From Variovorax saccharolyticus (GTDB taxonomy: Bacteria > Pseudomonadota > Gammaproteobacteria > Burkholderiales > Burkholderiaceae_C): 64,000 nucleotides of DNA. The notes under the pieces were generated by a model. It did not search any database. It saw nothing but the letters and a program-made list of their open reading frames with translations, and was not told where the DNA came from. The stretch lies in assembly GCF_030316765.1 (NCBI RefSeq), contig NZ_JASZYT010000011.1:186001-250000 (forward strand), given 5' to 3'. Below are positions 33,906-47,553 of the stretch, piece by piece. How positions within the stretch are numbered: the first letter of the stretch is position 1; each line of letters opens with the position of its first letter. A program made the translations under genes and the position numbers.

Positions 33906-36227
33906 ATGGTCAAGCGTTCCGGTGTCGATGCAATGGCTGCGGCTTCCCGCGGCCATGCACTGCCATCGCCCGGACTCAAGGAAGCGCCGGTGCTCGAGCT
34001 CATGTGTTCGCACTTCGTGCTGACGCTGGCGGCCAAGCAGGGCCCGCGCTTCAACGTGCGCCGCGACCTCAACGGACTGCTGTCGCTGACCGGGCGCCAC
34101 CTGGTCTGGCCGCTGCCGGTATTGCAACGGTTGCGCGAGTTTCTTGCCCGGCGTTGTCTCGGCAACGAGGTCTGGAAGGGCGTCGAGGACTTCGATGGCC
34201 GCACGCTGCTCGATCGCCACGGCATCTGGCGCGGCCCCTACGAGGAAGGCACGCTGTTCTTCTACCTGGATGAATACGCCAAGGACCAGCCCAAGGACCT
34301 GCTGTCGGTGCTGTCCGTCACGCGCGACTGGCTCACCCATGCGCTGCGCAAGCAGTCGACCCTGGTCGAGAAGAACATCGAAGCGCTGGCCGGCCTGCTG
34401 CAGCTCAACAAGGCCGAGCGCGCGCTGCTGCTCTACGGCACGCTGGCACGCTACCAGCGCGACCTGCGCTCGCTGCTGGTGGAGTTCAAGGTCAACAACG
34501 CGCCCGAGGCCTATGCCGCGATCGCCGAGGTGGCCGGCGTCAACGCCAGCGAGGTCGGCGAGGCGCTGCGTGCCGGCTCGCGCCTCGAGCGCATCGGGCT
34601 GGTCGAGAACCTGATCTCCGAGCACAACATCACCGACCTGGCCGACCTCATGAAGGTCAGCGAGAAGCTGCCGCCGGTGCTGATGCGCGAGTACCGCGAC
34701 CGCAACGAATTGATGGCCGTCTTCACGCGGCCGTCCGCCAAGAGCAACCTGTCGGTGCAGGACTTCTCCTTTGTCGAGGACGATGCCCAGATGCTGGTGA
34801 CGCTGCTGCGTGCGGCGGTGGCGCGCAAGGAGCCGGGCGTCAACGTGCTGCTCTACGGCCCGCCCGGCACCGGCAAGACCGAACTCGCCAAGGTGGTGGC
34901 GCAGGCCGCGGGCCTGGAATTGTTCGAGGTCGAATATGCCGACCGCGACGGCAACTCGCTGTCGGGCCGCGACCGCTATCGTTCGCTGCAGATCGCCCAG
35001 GTGTTCCTGAAGGGCAGCGAGCAGTCGGCGCTGCTGTTCGATGAGGTCGAGGACGTGTTCCCGCCGATCAGCACCGAGGCGGCCCAGTTGATGGCACGCG
35101 CCGAGCAGATTCCGTCGCCCGCCAGCGGCAGCGTGAGCGGCAAGGCCTGGGTCAACCAGATTCTCGAATCGAACGCGGTGCCGACCTTGTGGGTCACCAA
35201 TCGCATCGAGCAGATCGACCCGGCGTTCCGGCGCCGCTTCGCCTATCACCTCGAACTCAAGTCGCCGCCTCCCGGTGCGCGCGAGCAGCTGGTGCGCAAG
35301 ACGCTCGAAGGCGTTTCGGTGTCGGAGGCCTTCACCGCCAAGCTGGCCGGGCGCAAGGGCCTGACGCCGGCGCAGATCCGCACCGCGGTGCGCTTCGCCG
35401 AGCTGGCCATGACCGAGGGCGGCTCGGTCGAGAGCCTGATCGAGCGGCAGCTCAAGAACGCCGATCTCGCGCTCGGCACGCCCGACGGCCCGGGCGCACG
35501 CCGCAGCGTCACGACCTACGACCTCGACATGCTCAATGTCGAGACCCGATTCGAGATCCCGCGCATCGTCGAGGCGCTGAAGGCGCGCGGCCACGGCACC
35601 CTGTGTTTCTACGGCGCACCGGGCACCGGCAAGACCGCGCTGGCCGAGCACATCGCCAAGGCCATCGGCCGACCGCTGATCGTCAAGCAGGCGAGCGACC
35701 TGATGAGCAAGTACGTCGGCGAGACCGAGCAGAACATGGCGGCCATGTTCAAGGAGGCCGAGGCCGAGAAGGCGGTGCTGCTGCTCGACGAGGCCGACAG
35801 CTTCCTGCAGGATCGCCGCGGCGCCCAGCGCACCTACGAGGTGACCGAAGTCAACGAGATGCTGCAAGGCATGGAGCGTTTCGACGGCATCTTCGTGTGC
35901 ACCACCAACCTGCTCGACCGGCTCGACCAGGCGGCGCTGCGCCGCTTCACCTTCAAGATCAAGTTCATGCCGCTGACCGCGCAGCAGCGCGAGCGGATGT
36001 TCGTCACAGAGGCGCTGGCCGGCGATGCCGGCTTGCTGACCCCCGAGATCACGCAGCGCCTGGTACGGCTGCCGCAGTTGTGTCCGGGGGACTTCGCTGC
36101 CGTCAAGCGCCAGACCGACATCCTGGCGGTCGAGTTCTCGGCCGCCGAGTTTCTCGATCAGCTCGAAGCAGAGCACCGGATCAAGCCCGAAGTGCGCGAA
36201 TCGCGCGGCATCGGCTTCGTCCAGTAA
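33906..36227 (+). CDS. tandem AAA+ ATPase, function unknown
   Basis: 773 residues. The N-terminal 270 residues have no recognised domain and are helical. Two AAA+ modules follow: Walker A LLYGPPGTGKTELAK at about residue 315 with Walker B ALLFDEVED at about 376, then FYGAPGTGKTAL at about 568 with VLLLDEADSF at about 624 and an arginine-bearing sensor (TTNLLDRLDQAALRRF). The second module resembles FtsH/Vps4-class ATPases. It is probably a hexameric remodeler. Start at the ATG at 33906, because the frame upstream is antisense to the dehydratase. The S41 protease gene is 50 bases downstream. Confidence 0.88.
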   Translation: MVKRSGVDAMAAASRGHALPSPGLKEAPVLELMCSHFVLTLAAKQGPRFNVRRDLNGLLSLTGRHLVWPLPVLQRLREFLARRCLGNEVWKGVEDFDGRTLLDRHGIWRGPYEEGTLFFYLDEYAKDQPKDLLSVLSVTRDWLTHALRKQSTLVEKNIEALAGLLQLNKAERALLLYGTLARYQRDLRSLLVEFKVNNAPEAYAAIAEVAGVNASEVGEALRAGSRLERIGLVENLISEHNITDLADLMKVSEKLPPVLMREYRDRNELMAVFTRPSAKSNLSVQDFSFVEDDAQMLVTLLRAAVARKEPGVNVLLYGPPGTGKTELAKVVAQAAGLELFEVEYADRDGNSLSGRDRYRSLQIAQVFLKGSEQSALLFDEVEDVFPPISTEAAQLMARAEQIPSPASGSVSGKAWVNQILESNAVPTLWVTNRIEQIDPAFRRRFAYHLELKSPPPGAREQLVRKTLEGVSVSEAFTAKLAGRKGLTPAQIRTAVRFAELAMTEGGSVESLIERQLKNADLALGTPDGPGARRSVTTYDLDMLNVETRFEIPRIVEALKARGHGTLCFYGAPGTGKTALAEHIAKAIGRPLIVKQASDLMSKYVGETEQNMAAMFKEAEAEKAVLLLDEADSFLQDRRGAQRTYEVTEVNEMLQGMERFDGIFVCTTNLLDRLDQAALRRFTFKIKFMPLTAQQRERMFVTEALAGDAGLLTPEITQRLVRLPQLCPGDFAAVKRQTDILAVEFSAAEFLDQLEAEHRIKPEVRESRGIGFVQ

Positions 36228-36277
36228 CAACCCACACAAGAAGAGCGCGGCTGGCCGCGCGCGAGGGAGAGCGTTCG

Positions 36278-37840
36278 ATGAGGAGTGTCCGGCAGAAGGG
36301 CGCGGCGCGGTGCGCCCTGGGCTTTGCGGCTGCGGCGGCGCTGTGCGTGCTGGCCGCGTGCGGCGGGGGTGGTGGCGGCGGCGGTGGTGCGGCATTGCCG
36401 CTGGGCGCGGTGCCGGCGCTGCCCGCGGCGCCTGGGGGCGAGCCGATCGGCTCGTCTGCCAGCCTTGCCGGCCGATGCGCTTCGCCGCGCCTGGGCGTCG
36501 ATCCGGACACCGGGGCCGCGTTCCCCGACCAGGTCGGCTCGGTGGCAGCGGAGAAGAACTGGGTCCGGGCCTGGATCGACGAGTCCTACCTCTGGTACTC
36601 CGAAGTGCCGGTGCTGTCGGCTGCCGACTACGCCACCCCGATCGCGTACTTCGACGTGCTCAAGACACCGAAGCTGACCGCGTCGGGCCGGCCCAAGGAC
36701 CGCTTTCACTTCGCCGCCGATACCTCGGCCTACCGCGAGCAGTCGCAGGCCGGCACCCAGGTCGGCTACGGTGTCGAATTCGCCTTCCTGAGCGCTGCGC
36801 CGCCGCGCGATATTCGCGTCGCCTACACCGAGCCGGGCTCGCCGGCCGCGCAAGCCGCGCTCGATCGCGGGCTGAAGCTGATCGGGATCGACGGCATCGA
36901 TGTCGTGGCCGGCACCGAGGTCGCCGCACTCAATGCCGCCCTGGCGCCGACGCGGGCCGGGCAGACGCACAGCTTCAGGCTGCAGTCCGGCGACGGCAGC
37001 GTGCGCGCCGTCACCCTGAGCTCGACCCAGGTCGCGCGCATGCCGGTGCAGAACGTGAAGACCATCGCCACGGCCACCGGTGCCGTCGGCTACCTCTTGT
37101 TCAACGACCATGTGGGCGCGGCGGAAGGGCCATTGATCGCGGCGGTCAATGCGCTCAAGGCGGCGTCCGTCAGCGACCTCGTGATCGACATGCGCTACAA
37201 CGGCGGCGGCCTGCTCGAAGTGGCGAGCGAGCTGGCCTTCATGGTCGCCACGCCCGAGGCCACGAACGGCACCGTGTTCGAGCGGTTGAAGTTCAACGAC
37301 AGGAACCCGTTCGGCCTCAGGAACAACGAGATGAACCTGCCCTTCTACGGGACCACGCGCGGCTACACCACGACCGCAGGGGACCCGCTGCCCCAGCTGG
37401 GCCTGTCGCGCGTCACGGTGCTGGCCGGGCCGGACACCTGCTCGGCCAGCGAATCGGTCGTCAACGGACTGCGCGGCGTCGGCATCACCGTGAACCTGGT
37501 CGGCGCCGGCACCTGCGGCAAGCCCTACGGATTCTTTCCGCAGGACAACTGCGGAACGACCTATTTCGCGATCCAGTTCCAGGGCGTGAACCAGCTGGGC
37601 TTCGGCGACTACGGCGATGGCTTCGCGCCGACCTGCGCGGTGGCCGATGACTTCGATCATGCGCTGGGCGATCCGGCCGAGGCCCGGCTGGCTGCGGCGC
37701 TGGCGCTGCGCAGCACCGGCGCCTGCCCGGCGGCCCCGGTGAGCAAGTCGGCACAGGCGCTCGGCAAGGCCGAGGCCGCCGGCATCGGCTACCTGCTGCG
37801 TCCGCCGGCGCGGGAGAGCCGCATCCTCGCCCGCCCCTAG
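36278..37840 (+). CDS. S41-family (C-terminal processing) peptidase, lipoprotein
   Basis: 520 residues. The signal peptide ends in a lipobox, LAAC (Cys28), followed by a poly-Gly linker, so it is a lipoprotein. A PDZ-like domain is near residues 165-250 (GYGVEFAFL, AYTEPGSPAAQAAL, LIGIDG). The S41 core follows: VGYLLFNDH, VIDMRYNGGG, the Ser in GPDTCSASESVV (about 390) and the Lys in TCGKPYGFF (about 411). It probably degrades envelope proteins in the periplasm. The ribosome-binding site is GAGGGAGA. It is set just after the AAA+ gene, possibly co-transcribed. Confidence 0.92.
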   Translation: MRSVRQKGAARCALGFAAAAALCVLAACGGGGGGGGGAALPLGAVPALPAAPGGEPIGSSASLAGRCASPRLGVDPDTGAAFPDQVGSVAAEKNWVRAWIDESYLWYSEVPVLSAADYATPIAYFDVLKTPKLTASGRPKDRFHFAADTSAYREQSQAGTQVGYGVEFAFLSAAPPRDIRVAYTEPGSPAAQAALDRGLKLIGIDGIDVVAGTEVAALNAALAPTRAGQTHSFRLQSGDGSVRAVTLSSTQVARMPVQNVKTIATATGAVGYLLFNDHVGAAEGPLIAAVNALKAASVSDLVIDMRYNGGGLLEVASELAFMVATPEATNGTVFERLKFNDRNPFGLRNNEMNLPFYGTTRGYTTTAGDPLPQLGLSRVTVLAGPDTCSASESVVNGLRGVGITVNLVGAGTCGKPYGFFPQDNCGTTYFAIQFQGVNQLGFGDYGDGFAPTCAVADDFDHALGDPAEARLAAALALRSTGACPAAPVSKSAQALGKAEAAGIGYLLRPPARESRILARP

Positions 37841-37881
37841 TGCGGTTCGGTGCGGTCCGGCGGCGAGGCGCTGCGGGGCCG

Positions 37882-39762
<1,881 letters not shown>

Positions 39763-39931
39763 GGGAATTGCTCTGGTTTTGGGAATGCGCCGCAGCCCGC
39801 CATCGGTCCAGCCGCCGCCGTTCTGCCGGGACGCAGCGCGCACCTCCCGTGCGCGCGACGGCCATTGTCTCCGAAGGCGGCGGCGCGGGCTGGCACAGCG
39901 CTTGCAACTCATACGTTTCGTTGCGAGATTC

Positions 39932-39945
39932 CCTGTATAGACATC
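39932..39945. promoter_or_regulatory. HutC-like operator, imperfect
   Basis: CCTGTATAGACATC differs from the perfect palindrome at 40024 in three places. It lies about 190 bases upstream of the ABC substrate-binding protein gene and could bind HutC weakly or aid looping. Confidence 0.45.
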
Positions 39946-40023
39946 TTTTTGGTGCAGAAAACCCCTTGGCGCGCATCGGCGCAGGGCGAGAAGCACTTGA
40001 TCCGGGACCGTGTTCCGGGTTAA

Positions 40024-40037
40024 CCTGTATATACAGG
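40024..40037. promoter_or_regulatory. HutC operator upstream of the hut/ABC operon
   Basis: CCTGTATATACAGG is a perfect 14-base palindrome about 99 bases before the importer genes. GntR/HutC regulators bind palindromes of the type TGTA-N-TACA. Together with a similar box before hutH it suggests HutC control of both. Confidence 0.7.
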
Positions 40038-40135
40038 ACTAACGCTGCGATTGAAACTCGGCGCCGTGCTGGATCCCGCACTTCACGCGGACTGGCGAGC
40101 CGAGAACTTCTTTGAAACGCAACAGGAGAACCTTG

Positions 40136-41092
40136 ATGGTCAAGACGGTAGCAAGAATCGCCTCGCTGGCAGTCGCAGGCGCGTGCATCGCGGCGAGCGC
40201 CCACGCCCAGGAAACCAAGATCACCCTCGGCATGTCCGGCTGGACGGGCTTCGCGCCGCTGACGCTGGCCGACAAGGCCGGCATCTTCAAGAAGAACGGC
40301 CTCGAGGTCGACCTGCGCATGATCCCGCAGAAGGACCGCCACCTGGCGCTGGCCTCGGGCGCGATCCAGTGCGCGGCCACCACGGTGGAGACCCATGTCG
40401 CCTGGAACGCCAACGGCGTGCCGATCGTGCAGATCTTCCAGATGGACAAGTCCTACGGCGCCGACGGCATCGCAGTGCGCAACGACATCAAGAACTTCGC
40501 CGACCTCAAGGGCAAGTCGATCGGCGTCAGCGCCCCGGGCACCGCGCCGTACTTCGGCCTGGCCTGGATGCTCAGCAAGAACGGCATGGGCATGAAGGAC
40601 GTCAAGCTGGTCTCGCTCGAGCCGCAGCCCGCCGCACAGGCCTTCGTGGCCGGCCAGAACGACGCCGCCATGACCTACGAACCCTATCTGTCGACCGTGC
40701 GCGCCAACCCTGCCGCCGGCAAGATCCTCGCCACCACGCTCGACTACCCGATGGTGATGGACACCGTGGGCTGCGCGCCGACCTGGCTCAAGGCCAACGC
40801 CAAGGCCGCCCAGGCGCTGACCAATTCGTACTTCGAGGCGCTCGAGATGATCAAGGCCGACCCGGCCAAGGCGAACGAGATCATGGGCGCGGCGGTCAAG
40901 CAGACCGGCGAGCAGTTCGCCAAGTCGTCGTCCAACCTGCGCTGGTCGGACAAGGCGGCCAACCAGAAGTTCTTCGCCAACGACCTCGTGCCCTTCATGA
41001 AGGACGCGCAGGTGATCCTGCTGGAGTCGGGCGTGATCCGCAAGGCGCCGGACGACCTGAACGCGACCTTCGACACCAGCTTCATCAAGTAA
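40136..41092 (+). CDS. ABC transporter substrate-binding protein, NMT1/THI5-like
   Basis: 318 residues from the ATG at 40136 (AGGAG seven bases before); an upstream ATG at 40112 lacks this. The signal peptide ends at AHAQE. The mature protein (ITLGMSGWTGFAPLTLADKA, KNGLEVDLRMI) belongs to the SsuA/NMT1-type periplasmic binding proteins. It heads an operon that leads through permease and ATPase to hutC, so the ligand is probably histidine, urocanate or a related imidazole compound. The ligand is inferred from context. Confidence 0.9.
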   Translation: MVKTVARIASLAVAGACIAASAHAQETKITLGMSGWTGFAPLTLADKAGIFKKNGLEVDLRMIPQKDRHLALASGAIQCAATTVETHVAWNANGVPIVQIFQMDKSYGADGIAVRNDIKNFADLKGKSIGVSAPGTAPYFGLAWMLSKNGMGMKDVKLVSLEPQPAAQAFVAGQNDAAMTYEPYLSTVRANPAAGKILATTLDYPMVMDTVGCAPTWLKANAKAAQALTNSYFEALEMIKADPAKANEIMGAAVKQTGEQFAKSSSNLRWSDKAANQKFFANDLVPFMKDAQVILLESGVIRKAPDDLNATFDTSFIK

Positions 41093-41108
41093 GCAGAGCG
41101 AGATCACC

Positions 41109-41968
41109 ATGAGCGCGACGCCTGTCATGACCTCATCCAAGCCGGTGCAAGCAGCGGTGCCGGCCGCATCGACGGCGCCGCGGCGGCGCCGTGCGCTGGC
41201 GCCGCTGGAGCCCGTCGGCGCGCGGGCGCGCTGGCTGCTCGGCGTCGGTTTCTTCGTGCTGTTCGTCGCGGTCTGGGCCTTCTTCACGCTCGGCGGCTTC
41301 GTGTCGCCGACCTTCCTGGCCAGCCCGGTCACGATGGTCAAGGAAGCGGTGCTGCTCTTCACCGAGTACAACTTCAGCCACGACATCGGCATGACCGTCT
41401 GGCGGGTGTTCGGCGGCTTCGTGCTGGCCACCGTGGTGGCGGTGCCGCTGGGCATCGCGATGGGCACCTGGAAGGGCGTCGAGGCCTTCTTCGAGCCCTT
41501 CGTCTCGTTCTGCCGCTACCTGCCGGCCTCGGCCTTCATTCCGCTGCTGATCCTGTGGGCCGGCATCGGCGAGACGCAGAAGCTGCTGGTGATCTTCATC
41601 GGCTCGGTGTTCCAGATCACGCTGATGGTGGCGGTCACGGTGGGCAGCGCGCGGCGCGACCTGGTCGAGGCCGCCTACACGCTGGGGGCCAACAGCCGCG
41701 GCATCGTGCTGCGGGTGCTGATCCCGGGCGCCGCCCCGGGCATCGCCGAGACTCTGCGCCTGGTGCTGGGCTGGGCCTGGACCTATGTGATCGTGGCCGA
41801 GCTGATCGGCTCGTCGTCGGGCATCGGCCACATGATCACCGACAGCCAGGCGCTGCTCAATACCGGCCAGATCATCTTCGGCATCATCGTCATCGGCATC
41901 ATCGGGCTGATCTCCGACTTTGCCTTCAAGGCGCTCAACCGCCGACTCTTCGCCTGGAGCACGATCTG

Positions 41969-41969
<1 letters not shown>
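41109..41969 (+). CDS. ABC transporter permease, SsuC/TauC-like
   Basis: 286 residues with six hydrophobic segments and the EAA-type loop that touches the ATPase (EAAYTLGANSRGIVLRVLIPGAAPGI). The N-terminal 35 residues are Ala/Pro/Arg-rich and cytoplasmic. The last bases overlap the start of the ATPase gene. It is part of the importer in the hut operon. Confidence 0.93.
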
Positions 41970-42748
<779 letters not shown>

Positions 42749-42769
42749 CCCGCACACCCGAAAGACCGC

Positions 42770-43570
42770 ATGACCGCCGCCTCCCTTCGCAAAGCCTCCG
42801 ACGTCCGCCCGCCCGTCTTCAAGACGGCGGCGCCGGCGGGCGGCGCTCCGGCGCTGGCGCTCTACGAGCAGGTCAAGGTCTTCATCACCCACAAGATCCA
42901 GGACGGCTCCTGGCCGGCCGGCCACAAGCTGCCGTCGGAGAGCGAACTGGTGGCGCAGTTCGGCGTGGCCCGCATGACGGTCAACCGCGCGCTGCGCGAA
43001 CTGGTGGAGCAGGGACGCATCGTGCGCGCGGCCGGCGTCGGCAGCTTCGTCGCCGAGGACAAGCCGCAGTCGACGCTGCTGCAGATCGCCAACATCGCGA
43101 GCGAGATCCGCGCGCGCGGCCACGACTACCGCTGCGAGTTCCTGGTGGCCGAGCGGGTCGCGGCCTCGCCCGATGTCGCGGTGTGGCTCGACCTCCGGCC
43201 CGGCGAGTCGGTGTTCCACGCGGTCTGCCTGCACCTGGAGAACGAAGTCCCGGTGCAGCTCGAAGACCGCTACGTCAATCCACGCGTGGTGCCCGACTTC
43301 CTCGACCAGGATTTCTCCGTGCTGCCGCCCAGCGAGTACCTGGTGCGCAACGTTCCCTTCGACCAGATCGAGCACGTGGTCGACGCGGTGCTGCCCAGCG
43401 CCGAGCAGGCCGAGCGGCTCGACATGGCGGCGAGCGACCCCTGCCTGCTCCTGACCCGCCGCACCTGGACCCGCGGCGTGCCGGTGACCGTGGTGCGCTG
43501 CCTGCACCCCGCCTCGCGCTACCGACTGGGCAGCCGCTTCCGATCCGACGGCAACCCCACCTTTGGCTGA
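42770..43570 (+). CDS. hutC: histidine utilization repressor, GntR/HutC family
   Basis: 266 residues. The GntR winged helix is at about residues 30-95 (YEQVKVFITHKIQDGSW, LPSESELVAQFGVARMTVNRAL), followed by the UTRA ligand domain, with family motifs LHLENEVPVQLEDRYVNP and CLLLTRRTW. In characterised relatives urocanate releases HutC from DNA. Its place between the importer and hutH, plus CTGTATA-type palindromes before both, supports the call. The first 25 residues are extra and poorly structured. Confidence 0.95.
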   Translation: MTAASLRKASDVRPPVFKTAAPAGGAPALALYEQVKVFITHKIQDGSWPAGHKLPSESELVAQFGVARMTVNRALRELVEQGRIVRAAGVGSFVAEDKPQSTLLQIANIASEIRARGHDYRCEFLVAERVAASPDVAVWLDLRPGESVFHAVCLHLENEVPVQLEDRYVNPRVVPDFLDQDFSVLPPSEYLVRNVPFDQIEHVVDAVLPSAEQAERLDMAASDPCLLLTRRTWTRGVPVTVVRCLHPASRYRLGSRFRSDGNPTFG

Positions 43571-43604
43571 GCGCACGAGGCGCCCCCGATTTTCGACGGA
43601 CCTA

Positions 43605-43618
43605 CTTGTATAGACAGG
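43605..43618. promoter_or_regulatory. HutC-like operator overlapping the hutH ribosome-binding site
   Basis: CTTGTATAGACAGG differs from the perfect palindrome at 40024 in two positions and overlaps the AGGA that serves hutH. Binding here would block an internal promoter or translation start. Confidence 0.6.
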
Positions 43619-43627
43619 ATGACTGAC

Positions 43628-45181
43628 ATGAGCCACGCAACTTCCACCTCCGACGCACCCCTCGTGCTCACGCCGGGCGAGGTCGATCTCGCGGCGCTGC
43701 GCCGCGTGCACGCGGGCGGCGTGCAACTGGCGCTGGACCCCGCCTCGCGTGCCGGCCTGCTGGCCGCCCAGGCCACGGTGCGCCGCATCGTCGATGCCGG
43801 CGCGGTGGTCTACGGCATCAACACCGGCTTCGGCAAGCTGGCCCAGACCACGATCCCGGCCGAACGTCTGGCCGAACTGCAGCGCAACCTGGTGCTGTCG
43901 CACAGCGCCGGCACCGGCGAGCCGCTGCCAGCCGGCGTCGTGCGGCTGGTGCTGGCGACCAAGGCCGTGAGCCTGGCGCGCGGCCATTCCGGCGTGCGGC
44001 CCGAGCTGGTCGAAACGCTGCTGGCGCTGCACAACGCCGGGCTGCTGCCGCGCATTCCCTCCAAGGGCTCGGTCGGCGCCTCTGGCGACCTCGCGCCGCT
44101 CGCCCACCTGGCCTGCGTGCTGATCGGCGAGGGCGAGGTCACGGCGCCCGACGGCGAGGTCATCGGCGGCGCTGACGCGCTGCGCCGCATCGGCCTCGAG
44201 CCCTTCGTGCTCGGTCCCAAGGAAGGGCTGGCGCTGTTGAACGGCACGCAGGTGTCGACCGCGCTGGCGCTGGCCGGCCTGTTCGGCGCCGAGGACGTGT
44301 TCGCGGCCGGCCTCATGGCGGGTGCGCTGTCGCTCGAGGCGATCCAGGGCTCGATCAAGCCCTTCGATGCCCGCATCCACGCGGCGCGCGGCCAGCCGGG
44401 GCAGATCGCGGTGGCCGGTGCGGTGCGCGAGCTGCTGGAGGGCAGCGAGATCGTTCCCTCGCATGCCGACTGCGGCCGCGTGCAGGACCCGTACTCGATC
44501 CGCTGCGTGCCGCAGGTGATGGGCGCCTGCCTCGACAACCTCGCGCATGCCGCGCGCGTGCTGCGCATCGAGGCCAACGCGGCCTCCGACAACCCGCTGG
44601 TCTTCGACAACGGCGACGTCATTTCCGGCGGCAACTTCCACGCCGAGCCGGTGGCCTTCGCGGCCGACATCATCGCGCTGTCGATCAGCGAGATCGGCGC
44701 GATCTCCGAACGCCGCATGGCGCTGCTGCTCGACAGCGGCCTGTCGGGCCTGCCGCCCTTCCTGGTGCGCGACGGCGGCGTCAACTCCGGCTTCATGATC
44801 GCGCAGGTCACGGCCGCGGCGCTGGCGTCGGAGAACAAGTCGCTGGCCCATCCGGCCAGCGTCGACAGCCTGCCGACATCCGCCAACCAGGAGGACCATG
44901 TGTCGATGGCCACCTTCGCGGGCCGGCGCCTGGCCGAGATGGTCGAGAACACCGCGGTGGTCGTGGGCATCGAGGCGATGGCGGCCGCGCAAGGCATCGA
45001 ACTCAAGCGCGGCCCGAAGAGCTCGAAAACCCTGGAAGCCGAATTCGCCGCCATCCGCGAGCGCGTTCCCTTCATCGATCAGGACATCTTCTTCGCACCG
45101 ACCATCGAAGCCATGCGCACCTGGGCGCGCCAGAGCCGGTGGCCCGATGCCGTGCGATCCATCCTCCCCAGCCACGCCTGA
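43628..45181 (+). CDS. hutH: histidine ammonia-lyase
   Basis: 517 residues from the ATG at 43628, which has AGGA eight bases upstream; an ATG at 43619 abuts that AGG and is less likely. The ASG triad that forms the MIO cofactor is in GSVGASGDLAPLAHL (about residue 150). HutH removes ammonia from L-histidine to give urocanate (EC 4.3.1.3), the first step of the pathway. The YGINTGFGKLA motif near residue 60 is also typical. Confidence 0.97.
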   Translation: MSHATSTSDAPLVLTPGEVDLAALRRVHAGGVQLALDPASRAGLLAAQATVRRIVDAGAVVYGINTGFGKLAQTTIPAERLAELQRNLVLSHSAGTGEPLPAGVVRLVLATKAVSLARGHSGVRPELVETLLALHNAGLLPRIPSKGSVGASGDLAPLAHLACVLIGEGEVTAPDGEVIGGADALRRIGLEPFVLGPKEGLALLNGTQVSTALALAGLFGAEDVFAAGLMAGALSLEAIQGSIKPFDARIHAARGQPGQIAVAGAVRELLEGSEIVPSHADCGRVQDPYSIRCVPQVMGACLDNLAHAARVLRIEANAASDNPLVFDNGDVISGGNFHAEPVAFAADIIALSISEIGAISERRMALLLDSGLSGLPPFLVRDGGVNSGFMIAQVTAAALASENKSLAHPASVDSLPTSANQEDHVSMATFAGRRLAEMVENTAVVVGIEAMAAAQGIELKRGPKSSKTLEAEFAAIRERVPFIDQDIFFAPTIEAMRTWARQSRWPDAVRSILPSHA

Positions 45182-45219
45182 TTCAACGATCAAGTTCCGA
45201 CATCGAAAGGACACTCGCC

Positions 45220-46938
<1,719 letters not shown>

Positions 46939-46957
46939 GCCGCGCGAGGCGCCGGAA

Positions 46958-47548
46958 GTGACATTGCATCGCTTCGACATCGTCTCGCTGTCCGCCGCCC
47001 CGTGGAAGAACGGTGGCGGCGTGACGCGCGAGATCGTCTGCTCGCCGCCGGGCGCGGGCATGGACGGCTTCGACTGGCGCGTCAGCATCGCGACCATCGA
47101 CAAGCCCGGGCCGTTCTCGGCCTTTGCCGGCGTGGACCGCGTGATCATGCTGCTGGACGGCGCCGGCGTCCGTCTTCGTTCGCAGGACGGGCGCATCGAC
47201 CACCGGCTCGAAGTCCCGCATGCGCCCTTCGCCTTCGGCGGCGATGTGGCGCTGGATTGCGAACTGCTCGGCGGCCCGTCGACGGACTTCAATGTGATGT
47301 CGCGACACGGCCGCCTGCGCGCCGACCTGCGCGTGCTGCACGAGGGCGGGGACATCGCGCCGGTCGAGCGCGGCCTGCTGCTGGCACTGCACGGCCGCTG
47401 GCAATTGAACGGCATCGATTGCGCGCCGGCCACCGGCCTCTGGTGGGACGGCGAGACACGGGCATGGCAAGCGACCACCCTCGACACCGGCGCTGCCTTG
47501 GTCGCGGTGCGGCTCGAACCCTCGACAAACACAAGCTGCGGCGACTGA
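46958..47548 (+). CDS. hutD: HutD family protein
   Basis: 196 residues from a GTG at 46958. The bicupin-like HutD fold is indicated by APWKNGGGVTREI at the N-terminus, GFDWRVSIATI and GPFSAFAGVDRVIMLLDG. HutD is not an enzyme of the pathway; in Pseudomonas it is thought to limit hut expression or sense N-formylglutamate. It sits between hutU and hutI, five bases before the latter. Confidence 0.93.
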   Translation: MTLHRFDIVSLSAAPWKNGGGVTREIVCSPPGAGMDGFDWRVSIATIDKPGPFSAFAGVDRVIMLLDGAGVRLRSQDGRIDHRLEVPHAPFAFGGDVALDCELLGGPSTDFNVMSRHGRLRADLRVLHEGGDIAPVERGLLLALHGRWQLNGIDCAPATGLWWDGETRAWQATTLDTGAALVAVRLEPSTNTSCGD

Positions 47549-47553
47549 AGACC

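Noticed and set aside
39763..39912. Upstream extension of recQ to an ATG at 39912 or 39996
   Set aside because: The extra residues are Arg-rich, unlike RecQ N-termini, and approach the hut promoter region; the TTG at 39762 fits family length better.
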